This document shows positions 40,172-48,786 of a stretch of 64,000 nucleotides of DNA, piece after piece. This stretch comes from Natronobacillus azotifigens (lineage in GTDB: Bacteria; Bacillota; Bacilli; Bacillales; Amphibacillaceae), in contig NZ_JAPRAT010000005.1 of NCBI RefSeq assembly GCF_026805325.1, positions 19,716 through 83,715 on the forward strand, written 5' to 3'. The notes below the pieces were generated by a model. That model saw only the letters and a list, made by a program, of their open reading frames with translations, made no database searches and had not been told where the DNA came from. Each line of letters opens with the position of its first letter. The first letter of the stretch is position 1. Made by a program: the position numbers and the translations under genes.

Positions 40172-40212
40172 CTGAAAGAGCCCTGACTTGATGCCAGGGC
40201 TCTTTCAGTTTT
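40172..40212. terminator. Terminator between bofC and ruvA
   Basis: GAAAGAGCCCTG and CAGGGCTCTTTC pair across a 9-nt loop. It lies downstream of bofC on the minus strand; the T run is better on the plus strand (AGTTTTAT). Confidence 0.7.
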
Positions 40213-40248
40213 ATCCTATACATAATGGAAGCAGTCTACACTCTGATA

Positions 40249-40833
40249 TTAGCCTTGCACTTGTTCCGTTGGACTATAACTTCGAAAAACTTCTAATGTT
40301 TGTTGATAGGTTTCTTTAGAATCAATTTTAATTCCATTATTTAATCGTTCGATATCTTCTTTTGTTAATTCATTTTTATCTATATGATAAAAAGACTGTA
40401 TAACTTGTTCATATTCTGGTTCTCCTTCAAAAATAGTTAACGTATCATCATAAAGACCAAAATGGCCAACTTTTTTCAAATAAGTAGAAACATCATCAAT
40501 TTGTTTTCGGAAAGTAAGTTGACCTACTTTTTGATCGATTAGCTGATAATCACTGTATTCACTCCAAAAATCTTCCATAGCACTAATTGTTTCTTCAATG
40601 ATTTTTGTCTCCATTCGTCCGTCTATATACTGTTCTTGTAGTATCACTTCTATTACTGCTAAATCATCTGGATTATTTTGATTTTCTATATCAATGGCTG
40701 CAGCTGTTTCTATTTCATTTTCTGACTTTTCTTCAACTTTCTCTAAGTCTTCATCTACAGGATTTAAGCTTATTAATATAAATAAGCCTAAGATAGCAAT
40801 TGCCAACATAATAAATCTTTTTCTTCGATTCAT
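40249..40833 (-). CDS. bofC: Bypass-of-forespore protein BofC
   Basis: About 194 residues. One N-terminal membrane anchor (RFIMLAIAILGLFILISL) precedes an acidic linker and the BofC C-terminal domain (SMEDFW-like: AMEDFWSEYSDYQLID, then GHFGLYDDTLTIFEGEPE). BofC is secreted from the forespore into the intermembrane space, where it restrains SpoIVB and so the SpoIVFB-sigma-K checkpoint; the genes for that protease complex are also in this window. The ATG at 40833 has GAGGTG 6 nt upstream. The longer frame to 40902 would begin inside the predicted sigma-G promoter. Confidence 0.9.
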   Translation of the reverse strand: MNRRKRFIMLAIAILGLFILISLNPVDEDLEKVEEKSENEIETAAAIDIENQNNPDDLAVIEVILQEQYIDGRMETKIIEETISAMEDFWSEYSDYQLIDQKVGQLTFRKQIDDVSTYLKKVGHFGLYDDTLTIFEGEPEYEQVIQSFYHIDKNELTKEDIERLNNGIKIDSKETYQQTLEVFRSYSPTEQVQG

Positions 40834-40871
40834 CTTGTTCACCTCAATCAAGTTTTTGTTACGTTTACTAT

Positions 40872-40901
40872 TAGCTTGACCAATTTCCGCTATTTTACTC
40901 A
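40872..40901 (-). promoter_or_regulatory. Possible sigma-G promoter of bofC
   Basis: On the minus strand TGAGTA (40901-40896) and CAAGCTA (40878-40872) are 17 bp apart, close to the sigma-G pattern TGAATA and CATACTA. bofC is a known forespore gene in B. subtilis. Confidence 0.45.
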
Positions 40902-41077
40902 TCTTCTATAGAAATCTTCTTATTATTTTTAGTATCTACTGATTTGATCCTTCATGCTTAATTACAACATAGTAGATGCAAACTGTGTGGTAAATAATTT
41001 ATTTTTTTCACTCTAATGAGGTTCACTCGAAGGTAGAGGATCAAAAGAACTGTAACTTCTTTAAGGCGGGGTTTTCC

Positions 41078-41248
41078 CCTAGGTTCAGGGCAGGAGATAA
41101 CGCTAACCTCGTCAAGATGACCTATCTTGCCTAGGTTGAGGGCTAAAATTGGGGCTAACCTCGTCGAAACTACTTCTTTCACTTAGGTTGATCCTAAAAA
41201 AGGGCTGCAACCTTGCTGAAACGCCTACTTAAACCTAGATTCACACCT
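41078..41248. repeat. 52-bp tandem repeat (3.3 units)
   Basis: Units start at 41078, 41130, 41182 and a partial one at 41234. Each begins CYTAGRTT and carries GGGCT...AACCT and CGAAA blocks; period is exactly 52 bp in three units. A looser relative may precede it at about 41018. There is no spacer turnover, so it is not CRISPR. No plausible gene covers it. Confidence 0.85.
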
Positions 41249-41265
41249 CGCAGTTTATACATAAA

Positions 41266-41417
41266 GTGAAACTTCAATCTTTTTTTGGGGGGGATTAGAT
41301 ATCCCCCTACTGACTGTTAGCCCTAAAGGCCCTTGAACCATTTGGGTACTAGCGTCCGCTACTCCCACTTGAATTCTCGTTGTTTTGAAGTGGGAGTCTT
41401 ATGAACGATTGGTCTGG
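41266..41417 (+). repeat. R1 repeat copy D
   Basis: Left flank ATAAA (41261-41265) then GTGAAACTTCAATC. The left hairpin is altered by a T7G7 stretch. The right part CGTCCGCTACTCCCACTT...AAGTGGGAGTCTTATGAACG is complete but diverged, and the right end reads GGTCTGGAATCAAT, so the right flank is lost. 41418-41530 shows nothing further. Confidence 0.8.
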
Positions 41418-41530
41418 AATCAATACGTAAATAGACAAAGGGAAATTATTTGGGGATGATGGAAGGGTGTTGAGTTGGTTTGTTCAATTGGGTTATCTAC
41501 TAAAATTCAAAAATAAATACCGACTAAATA

Positions 41531-41851
41531 TTAGTCGGTATACACAACAAAATCATAATCAAGAGGATCAACAATTCGGATCTTTAAAATTTCATCTGAA
41601 GTTAGCTCTACTTCTTCTCCAACATAATAACAAACAGAATGATGAAGATTTTCTTGATGCATAGTAATTAAATAGCGATTTTCCGATAGTTTTTTCACTT
41701 GGTTAAATTGCAATTCTCGAATCGTGTTTTGTTTTTTCTTTTGATAGATCACATAATATTCTTTTTCTTCATTGATAAAACGATCTAAAAACTTTATGGA
41801 ATCTTGTTTATCATATTCAGAAAATCGATCACTATCATTTGTTTCACCCAT
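41531..41851 (-). CDS. Hypothetical protein, 106 residues
   Basis: I do not recognise this protein. It is acidic, soluble and without signal or membrane segment; the middle (EKEYYVIYQKKKQN) and the C-terminus (LKIRIVDPLDYDFVVYTD) look like beta-rich segments. GAGGTG lies 10 nt before the ATG, supporting a real gene. In B. subtilis csbX occupies the place between bofC and yrbC; this is unrelated to that transporter. R1 copies lie on both sides. Confidence 0.65.
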   Translation of the reverse strand: MGETNDSDRFSEYDKQDSIKFLDRFINEEKEYYVIYQKKKQNTIRELQFNQVKKLSENRYLITMHQENLHHSVCYYVGEEVELTSDEILKIRIVDPLDYDFVVYTD

Positions 41852-41923
41852 TTTAATTAAACACCTCGATATATCAAATTATTAATAGCATATGAAGCAA
41901 GTTAACAATCGGAACTAGATAAA

Positions 41924-42045
41924 GTGAAACTATAATCAGTGGGGGTTTTTAGGTATTCCTCCACTGATTGTTAGCTGAACCATTCGGGGTGCTATCATCC
42001 GTATCGATCCTGCTTAAACAACTTTGGTATGGTTGTTTTGAAGGG
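41924..42045 (+). repeat. R1 repeat copy E (right end lost)
   Basis: Left flank ATAAA (41919-41923), GTGAAACTATAATCAG and a full left hairpin. A small deletion removes the CCTAAAGG block. The right hairpin is present to TTGTTTTGAAGGGG, where it runs into the 3' end of the PmpR gene; the terminal CTCCGGG-ATAAA is missing. Confidence 0.8.
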
Positions 42046-42049
42046 GAAA

Positions 42050-42778
42050 TCAATCCATTTTACCATTATGATAAACTTCTTGAACATCCTCTAAACCTTC
42101 CAAACGTTCAATCAGTCGTCCTAACTTCTCCTGATCCGATACCGATAAATCGTTGTACGTTTGTGGCAACAAAGAAATTTCAGCGGTATCTAACAGGAAA
42201 CCTTTTTCTTCTAAGCTAGCTTTTACTGATTTAAATTGCTCTGGTTCCGTATATATTTCAAATACCTCGTCACTTGTTTCCATCTCTTCTGCTCCCGCTT
42301 CAATCACTGCAAGTAGCATCTCGTCTTCATCTGCATTTGTTGTCGTTCGATCAATAACCAAATATCCTTTACGATCAAAAAGAAAGGAAACACACCCATT
42401 TTCACCTAAGTTACCATTACTTTTCGAGAAAGCGTGGCGAACATCAGAAGCGGTTCTATTTTTATTATCTGTCAAAATTTCAACCATCACAGCAGAACCA
42501 CCAGGACCATAGCCTTCATAAATAACTTCCTCATAACTTACGCCATCCAACGTACCAGAAGCTTTTTTTATTGCACGTTCGATATTATCATTTGGCATAT
42601 TGCTTGCTTTTGCCTTATCAACCGCTAAGCGCAGGGCAGCATTCATTTCAGGGTCAGGCCCACCCTCTTTGGCAGCAGTATAAATTTCTTTTGCTGCTCT
42701 CATAAAGATTTTACCTTTTTTAGCATCTTGGGCACTCTTTCTGTGTTGAATATTCTTCCATTTAGAATGGCCAGCCAT
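42050..42778 (-). CDS. YebC/PmpR-family protein
   Basis: A 242-residue protein beginning [23 protein letters not shown], the family hallmark, with the central [19 protein letters not shown]. Members were long annotated as transcription regulators; recent work on YebC-type proteins points to ribosome rescue or elongation at proline stretches, so the role here is open. The C-terminus ends VYHNGKMD, where homologues read VYHNV-D/E-, and touches R1 copy E, so the last residues may have been altered by the insertion. Confidence 0.93.
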   Translation of the reverse strand: MAGHSKWKNIQHRKSAQDAKKGKIFMRAAKEIYTAAKEGGPDPEMNAALRLAVDKAKASNMPNDNIERAIKKASGTLDGVSYEEVIYEGYGPGGSAVMVEILTDNKNRTASDVRHAFSKSNGNLGENGCVSFLFDRKGYLVIDRTTTNADEDEMLLAVIEAGAEEMETSDEVFEIYTEPEQFKSVKASLEEKGFLLDTAEISLLPQTYNDLSVSDQEKLGRLIERLEGLEDVQEVYHNGKMD

Positions 42779-42852
42779 ATATTATGCTCCTCTCTACATC
42801 TTAAAATTTCATCCAGTTAACACTATATCATAGGCATATGAGTGGATAAACC

Positions 42853-42885
42853 GAAAAATGCCTTTTGCATAGTCTGCATTTTTTA
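42853..42885 (-). terminator. Terminator after nadE
   Basis: On the minus strand AAAAATGC and GCATTTTT pair across about 14 nt downstream of nadE. The stem is short and AT-rich. Confidence 0.55.
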
Positions 42886-42912
42886 AGTAGTAAAGAGGCA
42901 TCTTTATGGACG

Positions 42913-43653
42913 TTAAAACTTTGGTGGTATTTTAACGATTTCTCTTTTATGTGCCGTCTTACGATTCATTTCTTCGATAATCGACTTATCTTTTTCAGGA
43001 ATTTCTTCTCCTTTTAAATATTTATCAATGTACTCATATGTTGTACCCATTTCGTTTTCGTCGGTTTGGCCTTCCCATAGTCCTGCACTTGGTTGCTTTT
43101 CTACTACTACATTTGGAACACCAAGATATTTTGCCATTTCTCTTACTTCACCTTTTGTTAAATGAGCTAATGGTGCTAAATCAACCCCACCATCTCCGAA
43201 TTTCGTAAAATAGCCGGTAAACCACTCCGCTGCATTGTCGGTTCCCACTACTAAGTATTGATGATTAGTTGCCACCGTATAAAGTGTACTCATTCTAAGT
43301 CTAGCACGTAAATTGGCATCACTTAATTTTTCCTGGTCTGGATTATGTAGGCCAGCTGTAACCAACTCTGTTTTAATATCACTAAGCAAAACATCATGGG
43401 TTCGACTAAGGTCAATAGTCAAGTGGTCAATCCTTGCTTTTTCTGCCACTTCAGTTGCATGCGCGAGATCGGTTGGATTACTTTTACAAGGCATCATGAT
43501 TCCTAGGGAACTATCGGGGGCAGCCAATTTAATTAAGTTTGTAACAACTGCCGAATCAATTCCACCGCTAATACCAACCAGTAAACCTTTTACACCCGTT
43601 TCTTTCATTTGATCTTGTAACCATTTTACTAATACATCAACTTTTTTTTGCAT
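42913..43653 (-). CDS. nadE: Ammonia-dependent NAD+ synthetase
   Basis: 246 residues, catalysing the last step of NAD synthesis: nicotinate adenine dinucleotide + ATP + NH3. The P-loop is GISGGIDSAVVTN near residue 24; NNAAEWFTGYFTKFGDGG-like (DNAAEWFTGYFTKFGDGG) substrate residues and LTKGEVREMAKYLG follow. It lacks a glutaminase domain. It is not at this locus in B. subtilis; here it lies 4 kb from nadABC-nifS-niaR, giving a loose NAD cluster. Confidence 0.95.
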   Translation of the reverse strand: MQKKVDVLVKWLQDQMKETGVKGLLVGISGGIDSAVVTNLIKLAAPDSSLGIMMPCKSNPTDLAHATEVAEKARIDHLTIDLSRTHDVLLSDIKTELVTAGLHNPDQEKLSDANLRARLRMSTLYTVATNHQYLVVGTDNAAEWFTGYFTKFGDGGVDLAPLAHLTKGEVREMAKYLGVPNVVVEKQPSAGLWEGQTDENEMGTTYEYIDKYLKGEEIPEKDKSIIEEMNRKTAHKREIVKIPPKF

Positions 43654-43800
43654 TATTGTATCTCCCTTCTACATTCCGTATACCTATTATTCTTTCTTAA
43701 TATTCTCTTTTTATTATCTCTTAGTTCAATAGCAAACGCAATAATTTCCATTAGAGCAAGATGAGATTGGACATATCACTTCTTGCGATAAATAAAAAAA

Positions 43801-43963
43801 GTGAAACTTCTATCAGTGGGAGTTTTTAGGTATTCCTCCACTGATTGTTAGCCCTAAAGGGTGACCTAAACCTTTCGCGGTGCTAGCGTCCGTTACTCCC
43901 ACTTAAACTACTTGGTGTTCTCGTTGTTTTGAAGTGGGTGGCTTACGGACGGTTGCTCTGGGA
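43801..43963 (+). repeat. R1 repeat copy F
   Basis: GTGAAACTTCTATCAG...CTCTGGG between ATAAAAAAA (left) and ATAAAAAATT (right). Both hairpins are present; a small deletion affects the CCTTGAACCATT block. The right flank runs into the T run of the safA terminator, so the target was that A/T tract. Confidence 0.88.
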
Positions 43964-43970
43964 TAAAAAA

Positions 43971-44000
43971 TTAGACGATTCATAAAAATGAATCGTCTTC
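43971..44000 (-). terminator. Terminator after safA
   Basis: On the minus strand AAGACGATTCAT and ATGAATCGTCTAATTTTTT form a 10-bp perfect stem with TTTT loop and a T6 run. Confidence 0.85.
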
Positions 44001-44016
44001 GTTCACTGTAGTTTAT

Positions 44017-45393
44017 TTATTCTTCGGTGCCTTCTTCATCGCGAAATGGAGGACCTGATCCAAAAGGGGGCATTCCATGATGAGGCATTCCTCCCATATT
44101 TGGATCCCCTGGAAATGCATGGTGTCCTGGTCCCATCTGTGATGGCATCATCGGAAAGCCTTGTTGCCCTGGCCCCATCTGTGGATCCATCATCGGAAAA
44201 CCTTGTTGTCCTGGTCCCATTTGCGGTGACATCATTGGAAAACCTTGTTGCCCTGGCCCCATCTGTGGATCCATCATTGGAAAACCTTGTTGTCCTGGTC
44301 CCATCTGTGGTGGCATCATTGGAAAACCTTGTTGCCCTGGCCCCATCTGTGGATCCGTCATCGGAAAGTCTTGTTGTCCTGGTCCCATTTGTGGTGGCAT
44401 CATAGGATAACCCTGCTGTCCTAATCCCATCTGCGGATCCATCATTGGATATGGTGGCATACCAGCAAAATTTGGATCTTGGGCTAAGTTATCTGTATTC
44501 TCCTCATACTCATCATTATTGTAAGGAATAAAACCATGTCCTTCATTGTCATGTTCATAATCATGAGGATGAACCGGATCCTTAAATTGGTGCGAACTCC
44601 AATCAACAGGGCTTTGATGTGTCATCTGTGAAGCATTTGGTTGCCATTGACCCAAAGGTTGCATTGGCATTGGTTGATACGGATGACCTTGCAAATGATC
44701 GGCTTTTTTTCCATGGTCATGTTTTACCTCTGAGCATGAGCAATCAGGTTTAGCATAGGTATCACACAAGTCCTGTTGTGGTGCCACTGGCGGATGCACC
44801 GGAGCTGGATGAAATGGAAAAGGATAAGGCATACAGCAATAAAAAGGCATCATCGGACCCATTGGTGGCATTGGTGGCAACTTTGGTGCAGTTACTGGTG
44901 GTAAAGTTGGTTGTTTTTCAGGTTTTTTTTCGACTTTTTCTTTTGATTGATAGTTTATCGTTTGATTTGTCTGATCTATGGTTTGTTGATTGAAGGAAAA
45001 ATCATTATCCTCAATCCCTAAATCGATATTATAATGATTAGAATAAATATTCGGCAACTTAGGTAATTGAATTGGTTTGCTTGGTGGTTTTGGTATTGGC
45101 ATTTCTTTCTGTGGCATTTGCTTCTTCACTTGTTTTTTCTCTTTTTTATCGTCCTCTTTAATCACTGGATGTGCCTTTTTCGATGTATCTTGATAAGGAT
45201 GCATAACCTTATCAGGAACAGTCTCTTTTACAACTTGCTTTGTTGAAGTTGGTATTTTTATTTTCATTCCAGGCATAATCTGGTCTGGATCCGCCAACTG
45301 ATGATTCGCTTTTTTTAGTTCACTAAAATCGACACCGTATTTTTTGGCTAATTCCCATAATGTGTCGCCTTTTTGAACAACATGAATCTTCAC
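44017..45393 (-). CDS. safA: Spore coat assembly protein SafA
   Basis: A 458-residue morphogenetic protein. One LysM domain (residues 1-50, VVQKGDTLWELAKKYGVDFSEL) targets the cortex-coat interface. A lysine-rich stretch, a proline-rich region and a Cys/His-containing middle follow. The C-terminal third is eight tandem copies of a 14-residue unit based on PMMDPQMGPGQQGF (44100-44440), then HHGMPPFGSG. SafA directs inner-coat assembly in B. subtilis. The DNA repeats are nearly identical (42 bp), so copy number is probably variable between strains. It lies upstream of nadA, as in B. subtilis. Confidence 0.9.
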   Translation of the reverse strand: MKIHVVQKGDTLWELAKKYGVDFSELKKANHQLADPDQIMPGMKIKIPTSTKQVVKETVPDKVMHPYQDTSKKAHPVIKEDDKKEKKQVKKQMPQKEMPIPKPPSKPIQLPKLPNIYSNHYNIDLGIEDNDFSFNQQTIDQTNQTINYQSKEKVEKKPEKQPTLPPVTAPKLPPMPPMGPMMPFYCCMPYPFPFHPAPVHPPVAPQQDLCDTYAKPDCSCSEVKHDHGKKADHLQGHPYQPMPMQPLGQWQPNASQMTHQSPVDWSSHQFKDPVHPHDYEHDNEGHGFIPYNNDEYEENTDNLAQDPNFAGMPPYPMMDPQMGLGQQGYPMMPPQMGPGQQDFPMTDPQMGPGQQGFPMMPPQMGPGQQGFPMMDPQMGPGQQGFPMMSPQMGPGQQGFPMMDPQMGPGQQGFPMMPSQMGPGHHAFPGDPNMGGMPHHGMPPFGSGPPFRDEEGTEE

Positions 45394-45573
45394 AATCGAA
45401 AACTCCTTCCTTTATTGTTTAATCTGTTAATAAATAGGCATATAACAGGATCATTCCCTAACAAGATATGCAGACGCCCGTAAAAGTTGATTAAAAAACA
45501 GTAGATAACTCGCGTTTTTTCGATTTAATTTAAGAAAACGATATTTATTACAAAAAAAACAGGCATTCGATTG

Positions 45574-45638
45574 ATATGCTCCCCTTATAGTAAATAGAGA
45601 AGTAATATAAATTCTCTAACACGATAAGGGGAGTTTTT
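45574..45638 (+). promoter_or_regulatory. Hairpin leader L1 sequestering a ribosome site
   Basis: CTCCCCTTAT...ATAAGGGGAG with an inner stem TAGAGAA...TTCTCTA. The ribosome site AAGGGGAG lies in the 3' arm and a T5 run follows. About 85 per cent identical to L2 at 46924, it is probably the left end of an IS3-family element. Confidence 0.65.
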
Positions 45639-45643
45639 ATCTT

Positions 45644-45847
45644 GTGCTTAGGCTCGATAACCACGAAGTGAATTTCTCAGTGTTGTATTGCTTATTACTT
45701 CTTTTTTTAGAAGAGAATTTTTACAGGACATTCGAATTTGTTTCTTTTGATCAAATGGAAAAAGCAGTTGATATAATTTTTAAAATGGATTCTTTATACG
45801 AAGAGCGAGTGAGGCAAGTGAAAAAAACGATTGTTTTTCACCGCTAA
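45644..45847 (+). CDS. Small ORF behind L1 (doubtful)
   Basis: A 67-codon frame from a GTG that is 10 nt after AAGGGGAG. The product starts with a hydrophobic stretch (FSVLYCLLLLFL) and ends in a charged helix (EERVRQVKKTIVFHR). I see no likeness to the transposase frame behind the twin leader L2. A hairpin (GTGAAAAAAACG...TTTTTCAC) overlaps its end. It may be IS debris rather than a gene. Confidence 0.3.
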   Translation: MLRLDNHEVNFSVLYCLLLLFLEENFYRTFEFVSFDQMEKAVDIIFKMDSLYEERVRQVKKTIVFHR

Positions 45848-45900
45848 GATTAATTATATGGTACAGTAAAGCTAAATCTTAAATTGGGTGGGTTAGAACG

Positions 45901-46884
45901 ATGAAATACATCTCGCTTATCTCGCTATTAATCATTAGTATAATTAGTGTTTTTATCTTTAGTGGTAATGAGATTCAGACTCTTGCTGGTTATCCGGTTC
46001 AGCCGGTACACAGATTGGTAGAAAATCGGACGATATCGGATCAACTAATCAAGCGAATATGGAAAATAACAGATATTAACCTTACGGCAAGCTCTGTCAT
46101 ATTAATCGATGCAGAAACAGGAAAAGTCATTTATCAAGATAATAGTGACCTCTCTTTACCAACTGCAAGTATGTCTAAAATGATGTCTGAGCTGATTGTT
46201 TTAGAAGCAATTGAAGCGGGAGAACTTGATTGGGAAACGGATGTCACGATCAGTGATTATGCATACGCAATTTCACATCATCCTGGTTATGCTTCTGTTC
46301 ATCTTGTAAAAGATCAAACATATACAGTTGATGAATTATTTCAAGCCATGGCGATTCATTCAGCTAATGGTGCAACGATTGCCCTTGCAGAAGCAGTGAG
46401 TGGTAGCGAAGAGTTATTCGTTCAACAGATGAACCAGAGGGCAAATGAGTTAGGGTTGGAGGCCTCGATATTTGTTAATAGCACAGGGTTAGATAATCGT
46501 CACCTTGGTGAGTTTTTCTCAGTGGGAACAATTGATGATACCAACAAAATGTCTGCTCAAGACCTAGCAACCCTTGCCAGGTATTTAATCAATCATCACC
46601 CGTCTTTATTAGCTATTACAAGTCAACCACAGTACTTAGCTAATAATCGAGAATATATTAATACAAATTTAATGCTAGCAGACCACGTTTCTTATCTTGG
46701 CGTCGATGGGTTAAAAACTGGTTACACTAATCTAGCGGGTTATGGGTTTACAGGTACTGTTGAACAAAATGGTGTGCGACTTGTATCTGTTGTAATGGGG
46801 ACAGATTCTATTATGCAACGGTTTATTGAAACAGAAAAGCTCTATGAGCAAGCTTTTCATCAACTGAATCAATACCATCAATAA
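45901..46884 (+). CDS. D-alanyl-D-alanine carboxypeptidase (PBP5/DacA family)
   Basis: A 327-residue S11-family enzyme trimming the terminal D-Ala from peptidoglycan stems. Active-site motifs are S-x-x-K in TASMSKMM, S-x-N in IHSANGAT and KTG in GLKTGYTN. An N-terminal signal or anchor (ISLLIISIISVFIFSG) is followed directly by the catalytic domain. The C-terminal beta domain and amphipathic anchor of DacA are lacking, so it is short for the family. It is framed by two IS3-type ends (L1 and L2). Confidence 0.9.
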   Translation: MKYISLISLLIISIISVFIFSGNEIQTLAGYPVQPVHRLVENRTISDQLIKRIWKITDINLTASSVILIDAETGKVIYQDNSDLSLPTASMSKMMSELIVLEAIEAGELDWETDVTISDYAYAISHHPGYASVHLVKDQTYTVDELFQAMAIHSANGATIALAEAVSGSEELFVQQMNQRANELGLEASIFVNSTGLDNRHLGEFFSVGTIDDTNKMSAQDLATLARYLINHHPSLLAITSQPQYLANNREYINTNLMLADHVSYLGVDGLKTGYTNLAGYGFTGTVEQNGVRLVSVVMGTDSIMQRFIETEKLYEQAFHQLNQYHQ

Positions 46885-46923
46885 TGATTCTTAAATAAAA
46901 GCAACGGGCACTGAATAAAGTAA

Positions 46924-46987
46924 TATGCTCCCCTTATCGTAGACAGAGAAATAATAAAAATTCCCTGACACGATAAGGGGAGTTTTT
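46924..46987 (+). promoter_or_regulatory. Hairpin leader L2 sequestering the orfA ribosome site
   Basis: CTCCCCTTATCGT and ACGATAAGGGGAG form a 13-bp perfect stem; an inner stem CAGAGAA...TTCCCTG lies within. AAGGGGAG is paired in the hairpin, and the ATG follows 9 nt later. Readthrough from outside would make this structure and block translation, a known IS safeguard. Confidence 0.65.
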
Positions 46988-46990
46988 GTT

Positions 46991-47296
46991 ATGTCTAAAA
47001 GAAGAACAGAACACAACTTAAATGAACAGTACGAGATAGTCATGAGAATACGTAACGAAGACGGTTCACAATATTTATTAGCTAGGGCAGAAGAAATGAG
47101 CGATACAACTTTGAGAAATTGGCTTCGTGGTTATCAAGCCGGTGCCGTTGTATGTTTAAAGGATCTAAAGGATGGAGAAATTATTCGTATGAAATTGAAT
47201 ACCCAGGCGGTTGAACATTATCTGAACACCTCTTCTGGATTAGATTCAACTTGCTTTCAATTCAATATCTCATCAAATTCGGTTTTGCGACAATAG
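46991..47296 (+). pseudogene. IS3-family OrfA-like fragment
   Basis: A 101-codon frame whose first 60 residues look like an IS3 OrfA helix-turn-helix (NEQYEIVMRI, then SDTTLRNWLRGYQAGAV). The rest has no likeness to OrfA, so the frame continues into deleted or unrelated sequence. Start ATG is 9 nt after AAGGGGAG. Confidence 0.65.
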
Positions 47297-47384
47297 ATAA
47301 AGCACTATAAGTAATAAGCGTTTTAAATCTACTAATAGAGGAAGTCGAAAAAAATACCAGACGTAAAATAACCAGGTAAGAACA

Positions 47385-47578
47385 TGCATGGATGACGGAC
47401 CGATGGTAAGCTTTTTTAGGCACTTCAAATGGAATCCTACCGCTTAAACCTGTGCGCCACTTCCCAATCACTTGAAAAGGATATGATAGAGTATATGGTG
47501 TTTTATAACTACAAACGATTCCAGGAAACACGAAACAGCCCGACACCGATGGAATTTCAGTATCAGGCTCTCGCATAG
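47385..47578 (+). pseudogene. IS3-family OrfB C-terminal remnant
   Basis: CMDDGPMVSFF matches the OrfB motif (C-x-D-N-G-P-x-E-S-F-F); the catalytic Glu is replaced by Val. After a one-base frameshift at the T run (47412-47418) the frame continues ALQMESYRLN...DMIEYMVFYNYKRFQ...SPTPMEFQYQALA to a stop, the usual OrfB ending. Confidence 0.75.
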
Positions 47579-47652
47579 AATTTTTTGTTTTTTCACTGTC
47601 TGCTTACAGGATGCCGTTCTGATTCTTATCCCTAAATTGCCTGTTTTTTTTA

Positions 47653-48765
47653 TTACGCGTGTGCGAGCATTTTTTGTAATGCTTGTTTCGATAACTCAGT
47701 TGTTTCTTGATCTACTTTAATTTGATTAACAATTTCCCCTGATTCTATTGACTCTAACGTCCATAATAAATGTGGTAAATCAATCCGGTTCATCGTTAAA
47801 CATGGACACATAAATGGATTCAATGAAACAATATCTTTATCTGGGTTCTTATCAATCAAGCGTTTTACTAAGTTCATTTCTGTTCCAATTGCCCACTTGC
47901 TACCCGTTTCTGCTTGATTAATCATATCGATAATATATTTGGTTGAACCTGCATAATCAGATGCCTGAACTACTTCCCAACTGCACTCAGGATGTACAAG
48001 AATCTTACGCTCTGGATCCTTTGCTCGTAAATCATCTACATTTTTTGTAGTGAAATTCTCATGAACCGAACAATGACCTTTCCATAAGATTACACGAATA
48101 TCATCTAAATTACCTTCATATTCTAATTTATTCGTTTGTTGATTCCAAACAGCCATTTCTTCTAATGGTACACCTAAATCATAGGCTGTATTACGCCCAA
48201 GATGCTGATCAGGCAAAAATAGTAATCTTTCTTTCTGTTTAAATGCCCATTTCACCATTTTTTTTGCGTTAGATGAAGTTACAGTTGCTCCTCCATGTTT
48301 ACCAACAAAAGCTTTGATCGCTGCAGTAGAGTTAACGTATGTCAAAGGTATCATTGTATTTCCAAACATGCCTTGAAGAATATCCCAACATTGCTCTGTT
48401 TGATTAATGTTTGCCATGTCTGCCATCGAACAGCCTGCACGCATATCTGGAAGAACGACTGTTTGTCTATCCTCTGTTAACATATCTGCAGTTTCAGCCA
48501 TAAAGTGCACACCACAAAACACAATGTATTCAGCTGCTTTATTCTGTTCAGCCAATTGCGCCAGTTGTAAGGAATCACCTGCTGCATCTGCAAATTGAAT
48601 CACTTCATCCTTTTGATAATGATGACCTGGCATAAATAGTCGATCGCCTAATTTATCCTTAATCCGGCGCACTTCCGCTTCCATTTCTGTAACAGAAAGA
48701 TTTTTATAACGATCCGGCAACATTGATTCTGTCTCTTTTTTTTGTAAAAATGCGAGCATATCCAT
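47653..48765 (-). CDS. nadA: Quinolinate synthase A
   Basis: A 370-residue [4Fe-4S] enzyme condensing iminoaspartate with DHAP to quinolinate. Cluster cysteines are in GVHFMAE-preceding [15 protein letters not shown] and [11 protein letters not shown]. It is of the longer Bacillus type with the N-terminal extension. It is the last gene of nadB-nadC-nadA; AGGAGGGG lies 7 nt before the ATG. The order in the operon and divergence from nifS match B. subtilis. Its 3' side is bounded by the IS3 remnant. Confidence 0.96.
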   Translation of the reverse strand: MDMLAFLQKKETESMLPDRYKNLSVTEMEAEVRRIKDKLGDRLFMPGHHYQKDEVIQFADAAGDSLQLAQLAEQNKAAEYIVFCGVHFMAETADMLTEDRQTVVLPDMRAGCSMADMANINQTEQCWDILQGMFGNTMIPLTYVNSTAAIKAFVGKHGGATVTSSNAKKMVKWAFKQKERLLFLPDQHLGRNTAYDLGVPLEEMAVWNQQTNKLEYEGNLDDIRVILWKGHCSVHENFTTKNVDDLRAKDPERKILVHPECSWEVVQASDYAGSTKYIIDMINQAETGSKWAIGTEMNLVKRLIDKNPDKDIVSLNPFMCPCLTMNRIDLPHLLWTLESIESGEIVNQIKVDQETTELSKQALQKMLAHA

Positions 48766-48786
48766 AAAAAAACCCCTCCTAATAAT

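Larger units (their letters stand above)
46924..47610 (+). mobile_element. Decayed IS3-family element
   Basis: Contains an orfA-like N-terminus (46991-47296) and an orfB tail (47385-47578), with most of orfB deleted between them. The right end near 47594-47610 (CTGTCTGCTTACAGG) is a worn partner of the left tip, whose complement reads CTGTCTACGATAAGG. It fills the gap between the carboxypeptidase and nadA. Confidence 0.75.

Noticed and set aside
40958..41182. 74-codon ORF on the minus strand
   Set aside because: Runs through the 52-bp tandem repeat, without ribosome site or recognisable domain; 52 is not a multiple of 3, so each unit is read in a different frame.
41078..41248. CRISPR array
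   Set aside because: Head-to-tail 52-bp units without spacers, and no cas genes in the window.
44046..44405. 119-codon repetitive ORF on the plus strand
   Set aside because: Antisense reading of the safA 42-bp repeats; repeat period of three bases keeps several frames open.
44100..44440. CRISPR-like regular repeats
   Set aside because: 42-bp units with no unique spacers, coding for the SafA repeat tail.
47262..47576. 104-codon ORF on the minus strand
   Set aside because: Antisense to the IS3 OrfB remnant, which has recognisable transposase motifs on the plus strand.
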